Positions 1 to 9,300 of a stretch of 64,000 nt of DNA are shown piece by piece. The notes beneath the pieces were generated by a model. It saw only the letters and a list, made by a program, of their open reading frames with translations. It was not told where the DNA came from and made no database searches. Position 1 is the stretch's first letter; the number at the start of each line of letters is the position of its first letter. The translations under genes were made by a program, and so were the position numbers. The DNA is from Methanothrix harundinacea (GTDB taxonomy: Archaea > Halobacteriota > Methanosarcinia > Methanotrichales > Methanotrichaceae), in NCBI GenBank assembly GCA_002506535.1, contig DAXT01000021.1, forward strand, positions 1-64,000, written 5' to 3'.

Positions 1-191
1 TAGCGCAGCTCGAAGATGTCGAGCCTCTTCAGCCTATCCTCAAAGTCCTCGTCGTCGAGGGAGAAGTGGTTTGAGACAGGGGGGAGGATAGACTGAAAGT
101 ACAGGCCGGATCCGGAGCAGGTCGTATCTGCGCACTCCGGGGCGAGCTTCTTCAGTATCTCGATGTCTCTATCTGATAGGGTTCTGGCCAT
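1..191 (-). CDS. Conserved hypothetical protein (partial, N-terminal part)
   Basis: An open frame starts with ATG at 191 and runs off the left edge with no stop, giving the first 63 residues. The product begins MARTLSDRDIEILKKL and holds two cysteines (CADTTC) followed by a Ser/Gly/Pro-rich stretch and an acidic helix. It lies just downstream of the Tfx-type regulator on the same strand, 46 bases from that gene's stop. I do not recognise the family; codon use and the clean start support a real gene. Confidence 0.6.
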   Translation of the reverse strand, partial: MARTLSDRDIEILKKLAPECADTTCSGSGLYFQSILPPVSNHFSLDDEDFEDRLKRLDIFELR

Positions 192-237
192 ATATGATCA
201 AACTCCTGGATGATGATCTATTTGATAGCGGCTCAAT

Positions 238-705
238 TCATTCAGGCTGAGCCTCCCGGACGAGGAGAAGGCCGTCCTCGGTGACGGCGACGGCGAGGTT
301 GCGGACTATCACCCTCTTTCTGAGAGCCTCCGGGGCCTTGCTCTTTATCTGGACTACTACGTCTACTGAGCCGATCCCAAGCTTTATCCCGGATCTGTCC
401 GCCTCGGAGAAGACGAGGGCTGGAACCTCGAAGAGGTCGGTTCCTGCGGGGATCTCGATGGAGACGGGGGCCTGGATCATCGTCCAGTCTCTCAGGGTCG
501 CCCTCGCCCGGGATACGTTATGAAGCGCCCTCTTCTCTAGGATGCTGACGTTGGACCGGGTCGTCCCCAGGATCTGCCCAACCTCCTGCTGGGAGAGCCC
601 CTTCTTTCGCAGCCTCAGAACCGCAGCCTGCCTATCTGTGAGAAGGCTATCCGATCCGCCGGATCTCCCGTCGGTTCCGTCGTCCTCTTCCGTTCCTCTG
701 TTCAT
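238..705 (-). CDS. Tfx family DNA-binding protein
   Basis: A 155-residue product. Residues about 22-70 form a LuxR/sigma-like helix-turn-helix (LLTDRQAAVLRLRKKGLSQQ, then a recognition helix with TTRSNVSILEKRA). Residues about 75-150 form the small beta-rich domain typical of Tfx proteins. Tfx was described as a regulator that binds downstream of the fmdECB molybdenum formylmethanofuran dehydrogenase promoter in Methanothermobacter; the target here cannot be read from sequence. A tungstate importer lies 2.3 kb away on the same strand, which makes a metal or molybdenum/tungsten role tempting but unproven. Confidence 0.85.
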   Translation of the reverse strand: MNRGTEEDDGTDGRSGGSDSLLTDRQAAVLRLRKKGLSQQEVGQILGTTRSNVSILEKRALHNVSRARATLRDWTMIQAPVSIEIPAGTDLFEVPALVFSEADRSGIKLGIGSVDVVVQIKSKAPEALRKRVIVRNLAVAVTEDGLLLVREAQPE

Positions 706-777
706 CCTACGCCACCTTATGAAGGTTCAAGGGGAGCTATGAAGCGATAAAGGTGGCGAAACCCGCGGGACGATATT

Positions 778-2022
778 TCATACCCGTCCTCTCGATATCC
801 GCGAAAGAAACCCTCTGATCCTCCGGCCGGGGCGGCGGAGCCCCTCGACGGAGAGGAGGCTTCTGGCCGGCGGCGGGGATCGCCCCCCGGGTCCCGCCAC
901 AACAACCCCCGCTTCCTCTTCCATCATCGATAGGCGGGTCCTGTAAGCGGCGAGGACGAAGCCGTAGAGGGCGGGGCCGACGATCACCCCCATCACCCCG
1001 ATGACGAATATGGGCGCCGCAAAGGCGAGGAGGGTCACGGCGGGATGGATCGCCGCCCCTGCCCTGGCGAGAGCCGGACGCATGATGTTCTCGGGAAATA
1101 TGTTCAAAAAGACGGTCCCGAGGATCAGAAGGGCCGCCACCTTGAGGTATTCCCCCACCACCAGATAATATAAAGCCATGGGGATGTAGACGGCGCTGGT
1201 TCCGATGAGGGGTATGAGGGCGAAGACGGCGGTGACCATCCCCCAGAGGAAGGGGTAAGGGACGCCGACGATGAGGAAGACGAAGGCGGCGATCAGCCCC
1301 GTCAGGAGGCTGTTTATCAGGTAGACGTTGAAGAGGCTGTTGTAGATGGAGTTCAACTCGCCGAGGAAGCGGCGGACCAGCGCCCTCTCGGGGAGGAGCC
1401 GCAGAAACCTCTCGAAAGATCCGGCTCCGTCGACGAGGAGGTAGTAGGTGAGGAGGATGGCGACGCCGAACTGGGCCATCAGGATCGGCAGGTTCCCCGC
1501 GATCCAGTCCGCAAGGCCGGTGACTATATTCTTGACCCGCGGCAGGACCTCCGGGACGAGCCAGGCGGCGGGGGCTGCTAGGATCGGAGCTAATTGATCT
1601 TCGGCGAGGGCGACGAGATCTCCGAGGTGGGGAGCTATAAACTCCGGGGCCCGATCCTCTGCATAGGCCGCGACCCATTCGAAGAAGTTGCCCGCTGTCC
1701 TGTCCGCGAGCTTGCTCGCGGTCTCGTCAATCGACTCCTGGGAGAGGTAGGAGACCTCCGTCGACAGGGCGTTGATGACGCTCAAGACGAATACGAGGAA
1801 TATGAGAAAGACGATGGATATGGAGAGGAGGGCGGAGATCCGCTTTCTCTTGGTCAGAATTAACAGGCGGAGATAGAAGGGGTAGAGGACGTAGGCGAGA
1901 AAGAAGCTCAAGAGTATCGTCGTTATGAAGTTCTGGGTTACGTATACGACCCCTGCCACCGCCACAGCCAGGATCGCGGAAGCCATCCATAGAAACCGGC
2001 TCTTTGGGTCCATGCTATGCAT
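778..2022 (-). CDS. AI-2E family transporter (PerM/UPF0118-like membrane protein)
   Basis: About 414 residues with six to eight hydrophobic helices: two pairs at the N-terminus, a long amphipathic region at about 110-170, then helices around PILMAQFGVAILLTYYLL and the C-terminal block ending near LYGFVLAAYRTRL. This matches the AI-2E/PerM exporter family, whose substrates in archaea are unknown. The frame is open to a TTG at 2040, but a TATA-like stretch covers about 2039-2046, so ATG at 2022 or 2013 is the likelier start. The last 40 residues are basic and presumably cytoplasmic. Confidence 0.85.
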   Translation of the reverse strand: MHSMDPKSRFLWMASAILAVAVAGVVYVTQNFITTILLSFFLAYVLYPFYLRLLILTKRKRISALLSISIVFLIFLVFVLSVINALSTEVSYLSQESIDETASKLADRTAGNFFEWVAAYAEDRAPEFIAPHLGDLVALAEDQLAPILAAPAAWLVPEVLPRVKNIVTGLADWIAGNLPILMAQFGVAILLTYYLLVDGAGSFERFLRLLPERALVRRFLGELNSIYNSLFNVYLINSLLTGLIAAFVFLIVGVPYPFLWGMVTAVFALIPLIGTSAVYIPMALYYLVVGEYLKVAALLILGTVFLNIFPENIMRPALARAGAAIHPAVTLLAFAAPIFVIGVMGVIVGPALYGFVLAAYRTRLSMMEEEAGVVVAGPGGRSPPPARSLLSVEGLRRPGRRIRGFLSRISRGRV

Positions 2023-2036
2023 TAATTGTTGGACTG

Positions 2037-2048
2037 TCAATATATAGA
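2037..2048 (-). promoter_or_regulatory. TATA-like promoter element of the AI-2E transporter gene
   Basis: On the minus strand the sequence reads GGTCTATATATTG immediately upstream of the transporter. The box lies 20-30 bases before the ATG codons at 2022 and 2013, as expected for an archaeal promoter with a very short leader. Confidence 0.5.
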
Positions 2049-2144
2049 CCTTTCTAGACCTTTCCGCTTCTTCGGCAGCAAGCAGCCCTATAGCCCAGCC
2101 ATCCCAGGCGCTGCCGGATTACGTCTTATAGCCCCAGCGGGTCC

Positions 2145-2993
2145 TCACCCCAGCTCGAAGGTCGTCAGCCCGAAGATTTTACCGAGGGGCAGCCCAGGAT
2201 CGCCTCGAGTGTACATCCGGGCTGTCTCGAAGGTCTCGGCCATCCCGTGGCGGGCGGCGAGGCTCAGAGCCGAAATGTTCGGCTCCGGGACGTCGAGATA
2301 GATGGGGGCTCCCCGATCCGCCCGACCAGCCAGGGCAGAGAAGAGGGATTCTGCGACCCGTCCGTCCTCTGCGAATAGTGGGCCTATCTTGAAGCCGGTC
2401 CGGCACCGCCGCAGGAGGCCGTACCCCTCGATCCTTCCATCGCCGATAAAAGCGAAGCCTGCGGAGTTCTTCTGGGCGACCCAGCTTCTGAGAAACCGGC
2501 CTCTCTCGGCCGGGAAGTGGATCGTATCGTAGCTTAAAAGATCCTGGAAGGGTACTTCGGCTATCTCCACTATACCGGGATATGATCTCCCATCGCCGGT
2601 CCCCGTCCCCTGAAACCGGATGGACCGGTGGAGAAGTCGAAATCCGGACTTCTTATAGTTCTCCTGCTCTGCGACGACGCCGTCGAGCCCCACGTTCCTC
2701 TCCCCAAGATGGTTCATCGCCTGCCGCCAGAGGCTCATCCCAAACCCTCGGCCCCGGTACTCTTTCTTGACTATATAGAGGCCGAGAAAGCCGAAAGCAT
2801 CTCCGTATGCCACCGCCGATATGCATCCGGCGGGCTCGTCGTCGAGGAGGCCTACGAAAAATCCCTCGGGATTTGCGGAATAGAAGCACTCGGCGTCGTG
2901 TAGACCAGGGTTCCATCCCTCCTCCTCCGCCCAGTCGACGGCTTGCTCCACCTCGTCCTGGCGCATCCTCCGGATGGTGTATCCATCGCTCAT
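2145..2993 (-). CDS. GNAT family N-acetyltransferase, two-domain
   Basis: A 282-residue protein. The N-terminal half is a GNAT fold: the acetyl-CoA site is seen in VKKEYRGRGFGMSLWRQAM (R/Q-x-x-G-x-G/A motif), followed by an ENYKKSGF element that commonly ends the fold. The C-terminal half (about 140-282) resembles the second domain found in archaeal and bacterial GNATs of the YncA/Acetyltransf_18 type. The frame is open to 3014, but a TATA-like element at 3024-3034 and GGGAG just upstream favour the ATG at 2993 (MSDGYTIRRM). The substrate is unknown. Confidence 0.8.
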   Translation of the reverse strand: MSDGYTIRRMRQDEVEQAVDWAEEEGWNPGLHDAECFYSANPEGFFVGLLDDEPAGCISAVAYGDAFGFLGLYIVKKEYRGRGFGMSLWRQAMNHLGERNVGLDGVVAEQENYKKSGFRLLHRSIRFQGTGTGDGRSYPGIVEIAEVPFQDLLSYDTIHFPAERGRFLRSWVAQKNSAGFAFIGDGRIEGYGLLRRCRTGFKIGPLFAEDGRVAESLFSALAGRADRGAPIYLDVPEPNISALSLAARHGMAETFETARMYTRGDPGLPLGKIFGLTTFELG

Positions 2994-3022
2994 AATCTCC
3001 CGCCGTCTCATCAAAATGGATC

Positions 3023-3034
3023 ATATTTATAGTC
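3023..3034 (-). promoter_or_regulatory. TATA-like element upstream of the GNAT gene
   Basis: The minus strand reads CTATAAATATG here, about 30-40 bases before the preferred ATG at 2993. It lies directly after the stop of the ABC ATPase gene, so the GNAT gene may be transcribed on its own. Confidence 0.45.
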
Positions 3035-3794
3035 AGGGATGAGAAGTTCGGTCAGGGATCATAAGGGATCGTCCTTGGCGCCGTCTCCCCCCGACGAACC
3101 TCCCCACCTCTTCGGATCCTGGGCTATCGAAGATCTCTTCTGCAGTTCCCAGGACCACCACCTCCCCCTCCATCAGGACGGCGACCCTGTCGGCGAGCTC
3201 CCTCGCCTGGCCGAGGTCGTGGGTCGCCATCACCACCGTCATGCCGTCATCCCTGACCCTCCGGATGAGGGCTTCGATCGCCTCCGTCGTCCTGGGGTCG
3301 AGGTTGGCGGTAGCCTCGTCCAGGAGGAGGAGCTCGGGGTCGGTGACCAGGGCCCTCGCCAGGGCGACCCTCTGGGCCTCCCCGCCGGATAGGCCGAAGG
3401 CCCCTCTCTTCTCCCAGCCGGAGAGGCCCACCTCCCGGAGGGCGGCGCCGACCAGTCCATCGATGGCGGAGGCGGAGACCCCCCTAACCCGCAGGCCGTA
3501 AGAGACGTTCTTCTCGACGGTGGCGTTGAAGAGGGAGGGCTTCTGAAAGACCATCGCCATCCTCCTCCTCGCAAGAAGCCTCGCCCTATCTCCGGCCGAT
3601 ACGTCGACCCCGTCGAAGAGGACCCTCCCACCCCCGGGGGGGTCCAGGAGGTTGAGGATCCGCAGGAGGGTCGTCTTCCCCGACCCCGTCGGGCCGATGA
3701 TGGCGAGGGCCTCCCCCTTTTCAGCCTTCAGGGATACCCCTTTCAGGACTTCGCCGCCGCCCCGGACCGCCCGGACCCCCATCGCCTCGATCAT
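3033..3794 (-). CDS. tupC: Tungstate-type ABC transporter, ATP-binding subunit
   Basis: A 253-residue ABC ATPase with Walker A GPTGSGKTT (about residue 35), Q-loop VFQKPSLF, signature LSGGEAQR, Walker B LLLLDEATANLD and H-loop MATHD. The start at ATG 3794 overlaps the permease stop as ATGA, a sign of translational coupling. With the TupB-type permease and a TTTS-containing binding protein upstream it forms an importer for tungstate (or molybdate), needed for the tungsten/molybdenum formylmethanofuran dehydrogenase of methanogens. The oxyanion preference is inferred from family, not measured. Confidence 0.85.
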   Translation of the reverse strand: MIEAMGVRAVRGGGEVLKGVSLKAEKGEALAIIGPTGSGKTTLLRILNLLDPPGGGRVLFDGVDVSAGDRARLLARRRMAMVFQKPSLFNATVEKNVSYGLRVRGVSASAIDGLVGAALREVGLSGWEKRGAFGLSGGEAQRVALARALVTDPELLLLDEATANLDPRTTEAIEALIRRVRDDGMTVVMATHDLGQARELADRVAVLMEGEVVVLGTAEEIFDSPGSEEVGRFVGGRRRQGRSLMIPDRTSHP

Positions 3795-4537
3795 GCCCAC
3801 CACCTCCCCTGGACCCGGTTGACCAGGAGGTTTACGATGAGGGATATGGATACGAGGATGATCCCCAGGGCCATGGAGAACTCGATATCCCCCCGAGAGG
3901 TCTCTAAAGCGATAGCCGTCGTTAGGACCCTGGTGTAACCCCGGATGTTCCCCCCGATCATCATCGCCACCCCCACCTCGGATAAGGCTCTTCCAAACCC
4001 GAGGAGGACCGCCGCCATCATGGCAGCCCTCGCCTCCCCCATGATGGTGAAGATCGCCTGATACTTCGATGCCCCCAGGGATACCGCCGAGTCCCGGACC
4101 TGATCTGCGACCCCGCTCAGGGCGGCGATGGTGAGCCCCGTCATGATGGGGACGATCAGAACCGTCTGGCCGACGACCATGCCGGCGGGGGTGAAGAGGA
4201 GGCCAAGGCCGCCGAAGGGGCCGGACCGGGAGAGGAGGAGGAAGACGAGGAGGCCGACGGTGACCGTCGGGAGGCTGTAGAGGGTCTGGATGACGTTGAT
4301 CACCGCCCTCTTCCCCCAGAAATTGTGAAAGTGGATGAGGCCGCCGATGGGAACGGCTATGGTGGTGGCGATGGCGGTGGAGGTGAGGGCGATGATGAGG
4401 GACCGGACCGTTATATCGACGACGGCAGGGTCGAGGGATACTATCAGCTCTACCGCCCTTACAAATCCGGCCCCGATCTCATCCAAAGGCTTCACCCATA
4501 TATTTCGCTGAACCGAGGTCCAGATTCCGAGTCCCAA
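3791..4537 (-). CDS. tupB: Tungstate-type ABC transporter, permease subunit
   Basis: A 248-residue membrane protein with about five helices and a binding-protein-dependent permease signature region (EARAAMMAAVLLGFGRALSEVGVAMMIGGN), with the GRALSEVG core that docks the ATPase. The order binding protein, permease, ATPase and the short length match the Tup family rather than the longer ModB/WtpB. A TTG at 4537 is the only start near the end of the upstream gene (9 bases away). Confidence 0.85.
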   Translation of the reverse strand: MGLGIWTSVQRNIWVKPLDEIGAGFVRAVELIVSLDPAVVDITVRSLIIALTSTAIATTIAVPIGGLIHFHNFWGKRAVINVIQTLYSLPTVTVGLLVFLLLSRSGPFGGLGLLFTPAGMVVGQTVLIVPIMTGLTIAALSGVADQVRDSAVSLGASKYQAIFTIMGEARAAMMAAVLLGFGRALSEVGVAMMIGGNIRGYTRVLTTAIALETSRGDIEFSMALGIILVSISLIVNLLVNRVQGRWWA

Positions 4538-4546
4538 AGATAACGC

Positions 4547-5503
4547 TTACTCCGCTGCCAGGATGCAAGCATCCTCCGGCAGGGATGTAACGCATTCGTC
4601 CCCGGCGCATCCTATCAGATCGCAGTTGCCTCTTGCGGCCTTGAATAGGTGCTTGCCGATGGTATCCGTCCCGTATTCGCCGATGAGGTCCTGTCCCTCT
4701 TCGGAGACGAGGAGGTCTACGAACTTCGCCGCCATCTCACAGTTCACCCCCGGATGGACGGAGGGGCTCACCGGTATCGCCGCATATACGTTCAGGAGCG
4801 CTTTGTCCTCCTCGATCAGGGGGACCAGGGACTGGTCGCCTCGAAAGGCCTCGAAGGTGGAGGTATCGCAGAGGGTGTACCCGCCAAGCTCGTTCGCCAT
4901 CACCAGGGTCGGTCCCATCCCCTTCCCGGCTTCGATGTACCAGCGGCTGGTGGATCTCACCTTTTCGTAGTCGATGCCTGCAGCCTTCCAGAGGAGCTTC
5001 TCCCGGGCGTGGGTTCCGGAGTCGTCGCCCCGGGAGATGAACTTAACGAGATCGCGGCTCTCGATCCCGCGGTCCATGATCGTCTTCATAGCCTCGGCCG
5101 CCCCCATCCCCCTTATCCCGGCGGGGTCGTCCTCGGGGCCGACGATGATGAAGTAGTTGTAGGCGAAGCAGGATCGAGAGAGGCCGTATCCCTCCTCGAT
5201 GAACTTCCTCTCCCTCGCCACGTCGTGGACTAGGATCAGGTCTACGTCCCCCCTCTCGCCGTACTGGATCGCTATTCCCGTCCCGCCGGAGACGGTGTGG
5301 ACGTCGACGTTGTAGATCTCCTCGAAGATCTTCTCCAACTCCTCCAAAAGGCCGGTGTCGTAAAGGCTGGTGGTCGTAGAGATTCTAAGTCGCTCCTTCT
5401 GCCCCTCTCCGGCACCACCCTGGGCCGCCGCAGCGGTGCAGAGGAGGGCGAGGATGAGGGCAATGGTCGATATTCCATGAAATATTCCCTTCATAATGGC
5501 CAC
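4547..5503 (-). CDS. tupA: Tungstate-type ABC transporter, substrate-binding protein
   Basis: About 318 residues, beginning with a hydrophobic signal segment (STIALILALLCTAAAAQ) and then RISTTTSLYDTGLL. The TTTS motif is characteristic of TupA-type tungstate binders. A second motif region, SRGDDSGTHAREKLLWKAAG, is also typical of the family. The mature protein would sit outside the membrane; no lipobox is evident. The C-terminus has a short extra Cys-rich tail (NCDLIGCAGDECV) that is unusual. GTG at 5503 or ATG at 5494 could start it; a TATA-like CTTTTATAG at 5526-5534 favours a very short leader. Confidence 0.85.
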   Translation of the reverse strand: MAIMKGIFHGISTIALILALLCTAAAAQGGAGEGQKERLRISTTTSLYDTGLLEELEKIFEEIYNVDVHTVSGGTGIAIQYGERGDVDLILVHDVARERKFIEEGYGLSRSCFAYNYFIIVGPEDDPAGIRGMGAAEAMKTIMDRGIESRDLVKFISRGDDSGTHAREKLLWKAAGIDYEKVRSTSRWYIEAGKGMGPTLVMANELGGYTLCDTSTFEAFRGDQSLVPLIEEDKALLNVYAAIPVSPSVHPGVNCEMAAKFVDLLVSEEGQDLIGEYGTDTIGKHLFKAARGNCDLIGCAGDECVTSLPEDACILAAE

Positions 5504-5524
5504 TGGTTGAATGGAAGCGATTAC

Positions 5525-5535
5525 TATAAAAGGAC
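5525..5535 (-). promoter_or_regulatory. TATA-like promoter of the tupABC operon
   Basis: The minus strand reads CCTTTTATAG about 25-35 bases before the TupA start codons. It lies between this operon and the divergently oriented iron-sulfur protein gene. No clear ModE-type palindrome was recognised. Confidence 0.45.
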
Positions 5536-5697
5536 TACGTTATCACTTATGAAATCAGGGTCCAGAGCCGTCTAATATGAAGGTTGGACTTACGGATAGG
5601 AGGTCATGGGGAATCGGAGACGATCAGAAGAGATGGATAAGCTTTAGTGAGATCCGCTGCCATATCATCGCAAGAAAAGTTCTGGTGGTGCTGGATC

Positions 5698-6102
5698 GTG
5701 AAGGAGTACACCAACGACGAGATCACCGTCTTCTGGGACCCGAAGAAGTGCATCCACTCCGCTGAATGCCTCAAATCTCAACCAGGGGTCTTCGACGTCC
5801 ATAAGAGCCCGTGGATAAATATGGAAGGGGCGACAACTGAGGAGATCATGGCCGCTATCGACCGATGCCCCTCGGGGGCCCTATCCTATAAGAGGAACGA
5901 AGAGCTTGAAAGGTCAACAGGCCGGGACGAGAGTCCCCCAGCCGAGATCAAGGTGGTGAAGGATGGGCCCCTCCTCGTCAGAGGAAGGTGCGCCCTCATC
6001 GGCGAAGAGGGGGAGACTATATCAGAGGAGGGGCCCTTCGCCCTCTGCAGGTGCGGCAGGTCGGATAGGAAGCCCTTCTGCGACGGGAGCCACGCGGGCT
6101 GA
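5698..6102 (+). CDS. Iron-sulfur protein with divergent 4Fe-4S domain and CDGSH zinc-finger-type domain
   Basis: A 134-residue protein. Residues 1-65 resemble the single-cluster ferredoxin-like domain (PF06902 type): CIHSAEC, then DRCPSGALSY. Residues about 80-134 hold a CDGSH motif, CRCGRSDRKPFCDGSHAG, with the C-x-C-x(n)-C-D-G-x-x-H ligands of the mitoNEET family. The pairing of these two domains is common in bacteria and archaea; the role is thought to be iron-sulfur or redox sensing, without a known reaction. GTG at 5698 is preferred over an ATG at 5647 because alignment to the domain begins there. Confidence 0.85.
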   Translation: MKEYTNDEITVFWDPKKCIHSAECLKSQPGVFDVHKSPWINMEGATTEEIMAAIDRCPSGALSYKRNEELERSTGRDESPPAEIKVVKDGPLLVRGRCALIGEEGETISEEGPFALCRCGRSDRKPFCDGSHAG

Positions 6103-6247
6103 TATTTCTGTAATCCCTCGCCATCCCCCAAGCCTCTATTTTATCCAGCGCAAAATTATTGCGGCAAGCGCTATCTTCCGGCCATCGGCGGGACCCGTCG
6201 GCGGCGCCCTTTGAGCCGTATGACCAGATTAAAGACCCCCCTCGAAA

Positions 6248-6278
6248 ACCTTAAATAAAGTTAATTTACTCAAACTCA
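6248..6278 (+). promoter_or_regulatory. Promoter region of the CobN-like gene, with an imperfect palindrome
   Basis: An AT-rich stretch reads CCTTAAATAAAG (TATA-like) followed by AGTTAATTTACT, an imperfect inverted repeat, before the start at 6302. A related perfect palindrome, GAGTTAACTC, sits at 11012-11021 in the promoter of the next genes, hinting at a shared, perhaps metal-responsive, regulator. That link is inference. Confidence 0.4.
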
Positions 6279-6301
6279 AAATAACTTGTTTGGTGGTTCT
6301 G

Positions 6302-9300
6302 ATGTCCTGGAAGATAAAGATTCTGTCATCGATGTCCTTGCTATTTGCTGCCCTCTTTGTCTCCTCGCCCCTCGCCGTCCTAGCGGTGACGGACGGGACG
6401 ACGGGAGAGTGGAAGGAGACGAATTTCACCGAACCCAAACGATTTCTATTCATCCTGGGGACCGATTTCAACGAGGTCGCCCTGAGAGAGGCAGCTATGG
6501 ACCCCTCGATATCTTCGGAGTTGAACGTCTCCATCCTCAGCGTAGACGATGGACTCCCCGAGGAGATTATCTTCTCGGAGTACTCCGTCGTCTTCATAGA
6601 GTCCCAGGAAGAGGCGCTGGCTGAGGGATGGAGCTGGAAGATAAACGACTCCAATCTAATGGGAACGAAGTTCTTGGGATACAGACTATCTCCAAATGTC
6701 ACCGCTCAAGACTTCGACCTCTCCTCCCCCTACGGCACCGGGATTGAAAGGTACTGGGTCCAGGGCGGAGAGGCAAACATGGCGAATATGCTCAGGCTCA
6801 TGGGGCGGGAGTTCCTCGGACTCTGGGCCGGGGTTGTAGTCCCCGAACCAGAGATCGTCCAGCCAAAGACCCGCATCCTTTTCATAATGAACCTCGACTC
6901 TACCGAATACGCGATCAAATCGGTATGGTATAAGACGCCCCTCTTGCAGGACCTCTTCGACGTCCGGTTTCTCGACGGAGAAGTGGCCGCCGCCTCGGAG
7001 GACGACTTCTCCGAGTACGACGTGATATACGTCGCCCACCTCGGCGGGACCACCATGAACGACCTTGAGGAGAGGTTGCGGGATGCTGCGTCCGCAGGCG
7101 TCCGCATTCCGACGTTCATGAAGATGGTGGACGTCTGGTCGATATCCAACGTGAATGTTTTCGATCCTGTCTATTCGCCGATATCCGGCTACTTCAACAA
7201 CGACGTCCCCAGCGAGACGAATATGATAAACTGGATACTTTGGACGGGGGCGGCCTTCAACGACGTGTATGTCGAGTACGGACCCCCACAAGAGGTGGAT
7301 ACTCCCACCAAAGGGATATACCGTCCCGAGACGTACCAGACGTACCCGATGAAGGTCTTTGAGAACTCCACCGAGTACTTCGAATGGTACAGGAACAGGA
7401 CCGGTGGACACGTCTACGACCCCTCAAACCTCACCGTCGGCGTCATAGGCTGGGAGGACGCAGCCATAGCTGCCCTCGAATCGAGGGGGATTAACGTCAT
7501 CGCCGTCCACTCAAACTTCATCGAAGACGACGCCCATTATTTAACTGACGAGGAGGGGAACGTCCTCGTGGACCTTATCCTCTCCTTCAAAGGGTTCTAC
7601 CTCTACTACGGAGATCCTGAGGCCGGAAAGGAGAGGATCGAGGCCTTCAACGTCCCGGTAATAAAGGTGGTCACAGACTACTACTTCGCCCCTGAAGAAT
7701 GGGAGAACGGCACTTTTGGCCTCAGCCCTCAGTCCGTACCCTTCCAGATCGTCCAGCCGGAGATCGACGGCGCCATCGAGTACATCTGGGTGTCTGGGAG
7801 GGCCGAGGATCCCATCACCGGAGAGATGCGATACAGACCGGTGGATTACCAGATGGAGTGGCTATGTGATCGCGCCGCTGCATGGGGCCGCCTCAAAAAT
7901 CTGAACAACTCGGAGAAGCGGGTGGCGATCATCTACTACAACCACGGCGGCGGCAAGAACAACATCGGCGCCAGCTACCTGGACATCTCCGCCAGCTTGC
8001 CCCTCCTCCTCTCGAAGATGAAGGATGATGGATATTACCTCGGCGAGGAAGATCTTCCCACCACCGGAAAGGAGATCATCGACCTCTTCGTTGCCAGCCG
8101 GAATGTGGGGACCTGGGCCCCCGGAGAGCTCAAAGAGGTTGTGGATTCGGGGCACGTTGAGCTATTGGCCGTCGACGAATACCTGGAGTGGTACAACGGC
8201 ACCAATGGAGAGGTTCCGGAGGAAGTACGGGCCGAGATCGAGGGGTGGTGGGGGGCTCCACCGGGCGATGGCGGGATGGTCTGCGACGGCGCATTCGTCA
8301 TACCGCTGATCAGGTTCGGTAACGTCGTCCTCGCTCCCCAGCCGATGGTAGGAAGCATGATGACCGAGGAGGCGCTCTACCACAACACCTCGGTCCCCAT
8401 CGGCCACCAGTATTTCGCCTTCTACCTCTGGCTGGACAAAAAGTTCGAAGCGGACGCCATCGTCCACTTTGGAACTCATGGAACTCAGGAGTGGCGACCG
8501 GGAAAGCAGGCAGGCCTCTCGCGCCGCGACTATCCGCCGCTTCTCGTCCAGGATATGCCGGTGGTTTATCCTTACATCATGGACAACGTCGGCGAGGGGA
8601 CTCAGGCGAAGCGCAGGGGCAACGCCGTGATCATCGACCACCTCACCCCTCCGATCGTCTCTTCAGGGCTTTATGACGAGTTTCTCGCCATCGCCGACAA
8701 GATGGAATCTTACGAGAGCGCCACCGATCCCGCCCTGAAGCTCTCGTACCGAAGGTCCATAATCGAGGTTTACGACTCCCTCGGCCTCGAGCTCGACCTT
8801 CAGGTCAACGCCACCATCCTCTCGGATATGGGGGAGGCGGAGTTCGACGACTTCCTCGATAGAGATCTCCACGACTACCTTCTGGAACTGCGAGATGAGA
8901 CCGTACCCTACGGGCTTCACGTCTTCGGGGTTGCGCCCAACGGCACCTCCAAAGTGGAGATGATCAGATCGATGCTGGGAGATTCCTACCTCGCCGACGT
9001 GGAGAAGGTCGCGGGCGATGGGTCGAGATCTTCGACGAAGAGCAGCGGGAGGGCAGATGATCTCCTCTTCGAGGTCCTGATCAAAGGCACCGATATCATA
9101 GAGGCCCAAAACTCCGTCCTGGGAGGGTCCAGCGACGAGATATCGTCATACCTCCGTCTGGCGGTCGATTACGGAGAGCGGCTCGATCAGTCCACGAGGG
9201 AGATGGATAACGCCCTCCGGGCGCTATCCGGAGAGTTCATCCGCTCCGAGCCCGGCGGCGACCCCATCAGAAGGCCCGACGCTCTCCCCACCGGGAACAA

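Noticed and set aside
737..1678. A long Arg/Pro-rich frame on the minus strand
   Set aside because: Shadow of the AI-2E transporter gene in another frame; no family pattern.
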